DNA of 64,000 nt from Burkholderiales bacterium (GTDB taxonomy: Bacteria; Pseudomonadota; Gammaproteobacteria; Burkholderiales; Burkholderiaceae_C). Where the stretch lies: positions 1 to 64,000 of the forward strand of contig JAFKGE010000029.1 of assembly GCA_017307865.1 (NCBI GenBank). The letters run 5' to 3'. Of the stretch, positions 55,521 to 64,000 are shown one piece after another. The stretch's first letter is position 1; each line of letters opens with the position of its first letter. The notes beneath the pieces are model-generated. The model saw nothing but the letters and a program-made list of their open reading frames with translations, searched no databases and was not told where the DNA came from. Both the position numbers and the translations under genes were made by a program.

Positions 55521-56978
55521 ATGACTGTGCCGACCACTTCCTGCCACGCCGCCCAACCCAAATGCCTGCGCAAGGCACTGGCCCCCGCGTGGTGGCTGGC
55601 GCCCGCGCTGCTGGCGCTGGCCGCGCCCGCCCACGCGGCCGGGCTCGACGGCCGCCAGCTGTCGGCCCTGTGGGGCCTGCCCTTTGTCGGCATCCTGCTG
55701 TCGATCGCCGTCTGGCCGCTGGTCGGCCCGCACTTCTGGCACCACCACTTCGGCAAGATCGCCGCCGCCTGGTCGCTGGCCTTTCTGCTGCCCTTCGCGG
55801 CGGTGTTCGGCGCGCACACGGCACTGGCCGGCCTGGTGCATGCGCTGGTGGCCGAATACATCCCCTTCATCCTGCTGCTGACGGCGCTGTTCACCGTCTC
55901 GGGCGGCATCTACATCCGCGGCAACCTGCACGGCACGCCGCAGCTGAACACCGCCATCCTGGCCATCGGCGCGGTGCTGGCCAGCTTCATGGGCACCACG
56001 GGCGCGTCCATGCTGCTGATCCGCCCGCTGATCCGCGCCAACGACAACCGCCCCAGCTGCGCGCACGTGGTGGTGTTCTTCATCTTCATCGTCAGCAACA
56101 TCGGTGGCTCGCTCACGCCGCTGGGCGACCCGCCGCTGTTCCTGGGCTTTCTCAAGGGCGTCGGCTTCTTCTGGACGCTCGAGAACATCTACCGCGAAAC
56201 CCTGTTCATGACGGTGGTGCTGCTGGCGCTGTTCTACGTCCTCGACCGCCACCTGTACCGCAAGCAGGGCGTGACGCGGCCCGATCCGACGCCCGACACG
56301 CCGACGTTCGGCTTCGACGGCGCCGTCAACTTCGTGCTGCTGGGCGTGGTGGTGGCGCTGGTGCTGATGAGCGGCATGTGGGCCAGCCCGGTGTCGTTCG
56401 ACGTCATGGGCACCGCCGTCGGCCTGCCGGGATTGGTGCGCGACGTCGGCCTGATCGTGGTCACGGCGGTGTCGATCGCCATCACGCCGCGCGCGGTGCA
56501 CGAGTCCAACCAGTTCGACTGGGGGCCGATGCAGGAGGTGGGCAAGCTGTTCGCCGGCATCTTCCTGACCATCATTCCGGTCATCGCCATGCTGCAGGCG
56601 GGCGAGGACGGGCCCTTCGGCGCCATCGTCAAGGCGGTCACCCACGCCGACGGCACGCCCAACCCGGCGGCCTACTTCTGGGCCACCGGCGTGCTCAGCT
56701 CCTTCCTGGACAACGCGCCGACCTACCTCGTGTTCTTCAACACCGCGGGCGGCGACGCGGCGCACCTGATGGGGCCGCTGGCCAGCACCCTGGCGGCCAT
56801 CAGCGCCGGCGCCGTGTTCATGGGCGCCAACACCTACATCGGCAACGCGCCCAACCTGATGGTCAAGGCCATCGCCGAGGACCGCGGCGTGAAGATGCCC
56901 AGCTTCTTCGGCTACATGGCCTGGAGCGGGGGCATCCTGATCCCGCTGTTCCTGCTCGTCACCTGGCTGTTCTTCTGA
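55521..56978 (+). CDS. Sodium:proton antiporter (NhaD/ArsB-like ion transporter family)
   Basis: 485 residues with about twelve to thirteen membrane helices, after a possible signal-like N-terminus (ends APAHAAG near 40). It belongs to the ion transporter superfamily. Marks include FMGTTGASMLLIRPLIRAN, SNIGGSLTPLGDPPLFLGF and FLDNAPTYLVF. Close relatives are annotated as sodium:proton antiporters. Ion and direction are by homology only. nagZ follows 3 bases later. Confidence 0.87.
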   Translation: MTVPTTSCHAAQPKCLRKALAPAWWLAPALLALAAPAHAAGLDGRQLSALWGLPFVGILLSIAVWPLVGPHFWHHHFGKIAAAWSLAFLLPFAAVFGAHTALAGLVHALVAEYIPFILLLTALFTVSGGIYIRGNLHGTPQLNTAILAIGAVLASFMGTTGASMLLIRPLIRANDNRPSCAHVVVFFIFIVSNIGGSLTPLGDPPLFLGFLKGVGFFWTLENIYRETLFMTVVLLALFYVLDRHLYRKQGVTRPDPTPDTPTFGFDGAVNFVLLGVVVALVLMSGMWASPVSFDVMGTAVGLPGLVRDVGLIVVTAVSIAITPRAVHESNQFDWGPMQEVGKLFAGIFLTIIPVIAMLQAGEDGPFGAIVKAVTHADGTPNPAAYFWATGVLSSFLDNAPTYLVFFNTAGGDAAHLMGPLASTLAAISAGAVFMGANTYIGNAPNLMVKAIAEDRGVKMPSFFGYMAWSGGILIPLFLLVTWLFF

Positions 56979-56981
56979 CCG

Positions 56982-58040
56982 ATGCCCGAGCACGCCCCGC
57001 TCATCGTCGACATCGCCGGCACCGCGTTGACGGCGGTGGACCGCCAGCGCCTGGCGCACCCGCTGGTGGGCGGGCTGATCCTGTTCGCGCGCAACTGGGA
57101 CAGCCGCGCGCAACTCACCGCCCTGTGCGCGGCCGTCAAGCGCGTGCGGGGCGACCTGCTGATCGCCGTCGACCACGAAGGCGGGCGCGTGCAGCGCTTT
57201 CGCCAGGGCGGCTTCACCCACCTGCCGCCCATGCGCCGGCTGGGCGAGCTGTGGATGCGCGACGCCATGCGCGCGCAGGACGCCGCCACCGCCTGCGGCC
57301 ACGTGCTGGGCGCCGAGCTGCGCGCCTGCGGCGTCGATCTGTCGTTTGCCCCCGTGCTCGACCTCGATTGGGGGCCCAGCAGCGTCATCGGCGACCGCGC
57401 CCTGCACGCCGACGCACGCGTGGTCACCCTGCTGGCCAAGGGCCTGATGCACGGCCTGCTGCTGGCCGGCATGGCGCACTGCGGCAAGCACTTTCCCGGC
57501 CACGGCTTCGTCGCGGCCGACTCGCACACCGAGCTGCCGCGCGACGCGCGCCCGCTCAAGGCCATCCTGCAGCAGGATGCCGCGCCCTACGGCTGGCTGG
57601 CCAGCAGCCTGCGCGCCGTCATGCCGGCGCACGTGATCTACAGCAAGGTCGACCGCCGCCCGGCGGGCTTTTCCAGGCGCTGGCTGCAGGCCATCCTGCG
57701 CCAGCGGCTGGGTTTCGACGGCGCCATCGTCAGCGACGACCTCAGCATGGCCGGCGCGCGCCAGATCGAGGGCCGCACCGTCAGCCCCTTTGATGCCGTG
57801 CTGGCCGCGCTGGATGCGGGCTGCGATCTGACCCTGCTGTGCAACCAGTCGCTGGGGCAGGGCGCGGTCATCGACGACACCATCGACGCCCTGGCGCGCG
57901 CCCAGCTGCAGGGCCGCTGGCAGCCCGGCGCCGCCAGCGCGCAGCGGCGCATGGCCCTGCTGCCGCAGGGTGATGCGCCCGACTGGGATGCGCTGATGCG
58001 CAGGCCGGCCTATATTCATGCTCTGGAGCGCCTGCCTTGA
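56982..58040 (+). CDS. nagZ: Beta-N-acetylhexosaminidase
   Basis: 352 residues, glycoside hydrolase family 3, cytoplasmic. It releases GlcNAc from muropeptides in cell-wall recycling. The start PLIVDIAGTALTAVDRQRL, the substrate loop AVDHEGGRVQRF, and KHFPGHGFVAADSHTELP with the His-Asp acid/base are all present. The nucleophile Asp lies in IVSDDLSMAGA. The gene follows the antiporter by 3 bases and is probably co-transcribed. Confidence 0.96.
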   Translation: MPEHAPLIVDIAGTALTAVDRQRLAHPLVGGLILFARNWDSRAQLTALCAAVKRVRGDLLIAVDHEGGRVQRFRQGGFTHLPPMRRLGELWMRDAMRAQDAATACGHVLGAELRACGVDLSFAPVLDLDWGPSSVIGDRALHADARVVTLLAKGLMHGLLLAGMAHCGKHFPGHGFVAADSHTELPRDARPLKAILQQDAAPYGWLASSLRAVMPAHVIYSKVDRRPAGFSRRWLQAILRQRLGFDGAIVSDDLSMAGARQIEGRTVSPFDAVLAALDAGCDLTLLCNQSLGQGAVIDDTIDALARAQLQGRWQPGAASAQRRMALLPQGDAPDWDALMRRPAYIHALERLP

Positions 58041-58071
58041 ACTTGTGGCCCCGGCCCGCATCTGAACCATC

Positions 58072-58473
58072 ATGACCCACACCCCCTACGGATACCTGCC
58101 GCCGCCTGCGGCATCGCGCGCCAACCCGCTGGAGCGCCTGCTCGGTCGCGTCATGGGTTGGCTGGGCTGGATCGTGCTGATGATGCTGGGCCTGGTGTTT
58201 GTCGTCAGCCTGCTGTTCTGGCTGGCCGTGATGGTGCTCTACAGCCTGGTCGCCGGCTGGATCACCGGCCGCCCCGCCACCGTCACCCTGCTGTGGCAGC
58301 GCTACCGCGCCATGGCTCGCCAGCACTGGCCGCAGCGCCCGGCGCGCCAGGGCGCATCCGCCACCCCGCGCGCCGACGCCGCGCAGGCCACCGGCGCGTC
58401 GATGGAAACCGGCGTGCAGGACGTGGGCTGGCGCGAGGTGCGTGCGCCCGCGCCGCCGCCGCGCTCCGAGTGA
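58072..58473 (+). CDS. Hypothetical membrane protein
   Basis: 133 residues, not recognised. One or two long hydrophobic segments (about 32-62, IVLMMLGLVFVVSLLFWLAV) follow a Pro-rich N-terminus. The C-terminal half (about 80-133) is basic then Ala/Pro-rich. It lies 31 bases after nagZ and before a good terminator, so it is the last gene of the pncB-nagZ run. Confidence 0.7.
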   Translation: MTHTPYGYLPPPAASRANPLERLLGRVMGWLGWIVLMMLGLVFVVSLLFWLAVMVLYSLVAGWITGRPATVTLLWQRYRAMARQHWPQRPARQGASATPRADAAQATGASMETGVQDVGWREVRAPAPPPRSE

Positions 58474-58482
58474 AGCGAGCCC

Positions 58483-58510
58483 AACGCCCCGCCAACCGGC
58501 GGGGCGTTTT
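58483..58510 (+). terminator. Terminator of the pncB-antiporter-nagZ run
   Basis: Stem ACGCCCCGCC-AACC-GGCGGGGCGT followed by TTT on the plus strand. It lies directly after the hypothetical membrane protein gene. Confidence 0.85.
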
Positions 58511-58513
58511 GCA

Positions 58514-59623
58514 TCAGGCCGTCACTTCGCGCGCCGAAATGGCGTAGGTGAAGGTCGCCGGGTCGTACTGATCGAGCCAGCCGTCGGCGTCCTCGGCCAT
58601 CGGGTACATCACGAAGCCCAGCGCATCGCCTTGGCTGCCCGGCAGCTTGACGTCGTGCGCGGTGTTGTAGGCCATCCAGTTGCCTTCCCAGGCGCCGAAC
58701 AGGCCGGCATACACCGGGGCGATCAGCGGGTCGTCGGTGCGCTTGATCCACACGGGCGTTTCCTGGCGCATCACCTTGGCCACGTCGGCCGGGTCCATCG
58801 CCGTCCAGCCGCGTGCCTGCAGATACACCTCGGCGCGGCAGTGCTGCGCGCCGCTCAGCTTGGCCGAGCCGCTGCCCAGCTGCTGGTAGCCGAAGGCCGA
58901 GGGCGCCAGCCGAATGCCGTACACGTCGCGCGCGGGCACGCCCACGGCGCGGCACAGGCCCACGAACAGGGCGTTGATGTCGGCGCACTTGCCGCCCAGA
59001 TTGCCGGTTTCCAGCATGGTCTTGATGTCGCCCTCGCCGCAGCCCTTGACCTCGGGCTCGCGCCAGGCGTTGGCCACCACCCAGTCGTACAGGGCGCGCA
59101 CCTTCGCCTCGTCGGTGCGGGCGCCCCGCGTGGCCCGGCGTGCCGTCTCGCGCACGATGCCGTCGGTGGGCAGCAGGCGCGTGGGCCGCAAGGCCTCGCG
59201 CAGCGTGCTCGCGTCGTCGGGCGCGCGCGGCGAGCCCGTGGCGCGGCTTTGGGTTTGCACGCGACTGGTCACCTCAACGAACGGCTGGGCCACGCCGCCG
59301 GCAAAGTCGACCGCCACCAGGCGCACGCCTTGCGCGCCGTCGCCGGCGATGCGGGCCTGTCCGTTGCTGGCAAAACGATCGCCCAGCGGCAGTTGCCAGC
59401 TGGTCTGCACCGAGGGCAGCGGCACCCAGGCGCGCGTGGCGTCGGTGGTGGCGGGCAGGTCGATGCGGGTGGTGACGTCGAACGTGCGCCAGTCGCCCGA
59501 TCGGGGCGCGAAGCGAGGCGGGGACGAGGATGCCGGCGCGGCGGCGGCAAGGGCGGGAGGCAGGCTGGCGGCAAGGCCCAAGCCTGCCGCGCGCCCGATG
59601 AGGGCACGGCGATGCAAGTTCAT
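58514..59623 (-). CDS. Exported transglutaminase-like cysteine protease
   Basis: 369 residues. Tat-like signal (HRRALIGRAAGLGLAASLPP). The transglutaminase-like domain (about 150-270) has the triad: Cys in GGKCADINALF, His in AQHCRAEVYL, Asp in AMDPADV. The N-terminal beta domain (about 45-140) contains WVPLPSVQTSWQLPLG. Its substrate is unknown. The next gene downstream on this strand ends near 58040 and is on the other strand, so it is a single unit. Confidence 0.85.
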   Translation of the reverse strand: MNLHRRALIGRAAGLGLAASLPPALAAAAPASSSPPRFAPRSGDWRTFDVTTRIDLPATTDATRAWVPLPSVQTSWQLPLGDRFASNGQARIAGDGAQGVRLVAVDFAGGVAQPFVEVTSRVQTQSRATGSPRAPDDASTLREALRPTRLLPTDGIVRETARRATRGARTDEAKVRALYDWVVANAWREPEVKGCGEGDIKTMLETGNLGGKCADINALFVGLCRAVGVPARDVYGIRLAPSAFGYQQLGSGSAKLSGAQHCRAEVYLQARGWTAMDPADVAKVMRQETPVWIKRTDDPLIAPVYAGLFGAWEGNWMAYNTAHDVKLPGSQGDALGFVMYPMAEDADGWLDQYDPATFTYAISAREVTA

Positions 59624-59746
59624 GCAGAGAACTCCGGTTGGTCAGGAAACACCGGTCGGCGCACACGAGGCGGGCGATCCAATCGCCAACGCCAATGCCC
59701 CGAAGGCCGGTGGCCGGCGCTGGCGGGCAGCGCGCGGCGAGGGCGA

Positions 59747-62883
<3,137 letters not shown>

Positions 62884-62884
62884 A

Positions 62885-62940
62885 AACGTTATAGGCCTGC
62901 AGCGCTTGTCCAGCAAGCGCGGTCAGCTCAGCAATTGATA
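62885..62940. repeat. ~50-bp hairpin repeat, copy 10
   Basis: TATAGGCCTGCAGCGCTTGT, loop, CAAGCGCGGTCAGCTCAGCA. It supplies the last residues (YQLLS) and stop of the PIN toxin gene and ends just before the alaS start. Confidence 0.6.
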
Positions 62941-63348
62941 GCGAAGTCCGGTGAATCGGGCGAAGTCCTTGTCGAAGGTCAGCACCTCCGCGTCGTGTTC
63001 GATGGCGATGGCGGCGATGTGGGCGTCGTTGGTGAGGTTGCCTGCCGTGCCGCATTCCAGCAGCAGGCGCGCCAAGATGTCCATGTGGCGCGCGCCCGGC
63101 TGCAGCAGGCGGGCGTTGGGGTGCTCCAGCCAGCCTTGCACATCGCCCAGCGCGTCGGCCACCGACAGCGGTTTGGGCATGACGCGCGCCATCGTGGACA
63201 AGCGCACGAAACCCACCAGCGGCAGCCACGCCAAGCCGATACCGGCCGACTCTCGCACCGCGTCATCCAATGCAGCGCGGGCGATTGCATGGTCGGGACT
63301 GAGCGGATTGGCCGCGTGGATCAGCAGGTTGGTGTCAGGCAGCTTCAT
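62923..63348 (-). CDS. PIN-domain toxin (VapC-like ribonuclease)
   Basis: 141 residues. PIN fold with acidic residues in KLPDTNLLIHAAN, LTNDAHIAAIAIEH and VLTFDKDFARF. The core is complete. These toxins cleave RNA, often initiator tRNA. It follows its antitoxin by 5 bases. Its last codons lie in a hairpin repeat, but the catalytic Asp near the C-terminus is before it. Confidence 0.9.
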   Translation of the reverse strand: MKLPDTNLLIHAANPLSPDHAIARAALDDAVRESAGIGLAWLPLVGFVRLSTMARVMPKPLSVADALGDVQGWLEHPNARLLQPGARHMDILARLLLECGTAGNLTNDAHIAAIAIEHDAEVLTFDKDFARFTGLRYQLLS

Positions 63349-63353
63349 GGGCG

Positions 63354-63662
63354 TCAGGACTTGCCCTGCTGGCGCTCGACCTCCAGGCGCGCCTGCAATT
63401 TGAGAAACTCCTCGGCATCCATGTCGCCCAGCAGCTGGTTGGCCTGGCGCAGATCCATTTTCGGCACGCCCATGTCGTGGGTGCGCTGGATGAAAGGCGG
63501 AATGTCCTCGGCCACGTGCGCCGGCGCGCTGGTGATGGGCACGATCTTGGCCACCGGCTTGTTGTGGCGCGTGATGATCACCTCCTCGCCGCGCTCGGCG
63601 CGGGCGACCAGTTCGCTCAGGTGAGTCTTGGCCTCGAACAGGCCGATGGCGGCAGCGGTCAT
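63354..63662 (-). CDS. Phd/YefM family antitoxin
   Basis: 102 residues. N-terminal DNA-binding Phd fold (IGLFEAKTHLSELVARAERGE, then IITRHNKPVAKIVP). The C-terminal part, which should embrace the toxin, is acidic and helical. The ATG at 63662 is chosen; an upstream codon would add an unconvincing leader. The pair with the PIN toxin is a standard type II module. Confidence 0.9.
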   Translation of the reverse strand: MTAAAIGLFEAKTHLSELVARAERGEEVIITRHNKPVAKIVPITSAPAHVAEDIPPFIQRTHDMGVPKMDLRQANQLLGDMDAEEFLKLQARLEVERQQGKS

Positions 63663-63734
63663 GGCGGGCCTTTTGAAAATTGGTTGAATCAACCAGATTT
63701 TACGTGCAAAGGCCCCCGCACCGACGCCTCGGCC

Positions 63735-64000
63735 TCACGCCGCCTGCTTGGCCACCGCCGCAAACGGGCTGCCCGGCAGCCAGGCGCGCAGTTGTGCCGC
63801 GCGCTCGGGCGGGCCGGTCAGGCGCAGCGCGCCGCTGTGCAGGGCGCGCGGCCAGTCGCTGTAGCCCAGCCACACTTCGGTCAGCGTGCGCAGGTCGGTG
63901 CTGACGTACAGATCGACGTCGAAGCCGGGGTCCACGGTGCACAGGTCGGGCTCGTGCCCGCGCTCCACCAGCAGCCAGTAGTTGCGCTCGGGCGGCACGC
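63735..64000 (-). CDS. C-terminal part of an HxlR-type regulator (5' end beyond window)
   Basis: At least 88 residues visible, incomplete. The sequence WLLVERGHEPDLCTVDPGFD, then VDLYVSTDLRTLTEVWLG matches the C-terminal SCP2-like domain found in some HxlR-family winged-helix regulators. The DNA-binding half should lie beyond position 64000. The Met at 63998 looks internal, not a start. Confidence 0.75.
   Translation of the reverse strand, partial: VPPERNYWLLVERGHEPDLCTVDPGFDVDLYVSTDLRTLTEVWLGYSDWPRALHSGALRLTGPPERAAQLRAWLPGSPFAAVAKQAA

Noticed and set aside
63998-63998. Met at the window end as start of the last gene
   Set aside because: The sequence continues the middle of an HxlR-type C-terminal domain, so the real start is beyond the window.

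Overview
The window is 64 kb of very GC-rich bacterial chromosome, densely coding on both strands. Content and style point to a betaproteobacterium of the order Burkholderiales, most likely family Comamonadaceae. The signs are a divergent ppsR/ppsA pair, an smc-zipA-ligA run, a granule phasin, an IPTL-CTERM surface protein, a PuuD-type urate oxidase, and many short palindromic repeats of a kind I associate with that family. There is no rRNA gene to fix the genus. I recognise about 63 protein genes and one tRNA (tRNA-His). I see no phage, transposase, integrase or CRISPR array.

Layout. 1-7 kb: a large imperfect palindrome, an RND drug-efflux pump (MdtC/MuxC type), a small envelope lipoprotein, a two-TM potassium channel and a TolC/OprM-type outer-membrane lipoprotein. 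7-11 kb: endonuclease III, a family 2 glycosyltransferase, a collagen-like exported protein beside an IPTL-CTERM protein, and tRNA-His. 11-20 kb: a Bax-inhibitor-1 membrane protein, a GlcG/HbpS protein, PEP synthase with its regulator, a two-gene sodium:solute symporter, 3-methyladenine glycosylase and an acrylyl-CoA reductase-like enzyme. 20-30 kb: an exported hydrolase, membrane proteins, an MFS/LysR divergent pair, a thioredoxin, a group III truncated haemoglobin, mobA-moaA, a TlpA-like protein, an SDR and a YidB-like protein. 30-39 kb: urate oxidase, a DUF5615/DUF433 toxin-antitoxin pair, an ABC-F ATPase, PilU and small exported proteins. 39-49 kb: smc, zipA, ligA, a cold-shock/Excalibur membrane protein, a ROK sugar kinase, peptide deformylase and an NlpC/P60 peptidase. 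49-64 kb: a PQQ-type sugar dehydrogenase, a Fur-box iron-binding protein, a phasin, nitroreductase, pncB, a sodium:proton antiporter, nagZ, transglutaminase, TlpA, alaS, a PIN/Phd toxin-antitoxin pair and the end of an HxlR-type regulator.

How the genes work together. Most are housekeeping: central carbon (PpsA/PpsR), chromosome segregation and division (SMC, ZipA), DNA repair (LigA, Nth, Mpg), molybdenum cofactor (MoaA, MobA), NAD salvage (PncB), cell-wall recycling (NagZ) and translation (AlaS, Def, tRNA-His). The accessory layer is small: two toxin-antitoxin modules, the surface-protein pair and the efflux/transport genes.

The most unusual signal is the palindromic DNA. At least ten related hairpin repeats of about 50 bp, a 162-bp palindrome, a palindrome of about 500 bp and a GC-rich repeat sit at gene ends. 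Several have been absorbed into genes. They supply stop codons (LysR, sugar dehydrogenase, symporter, PIN toxin) or a start region (ligA), or make in-frame insertions in an essential DNA ligase and an ABC-F ATPase.
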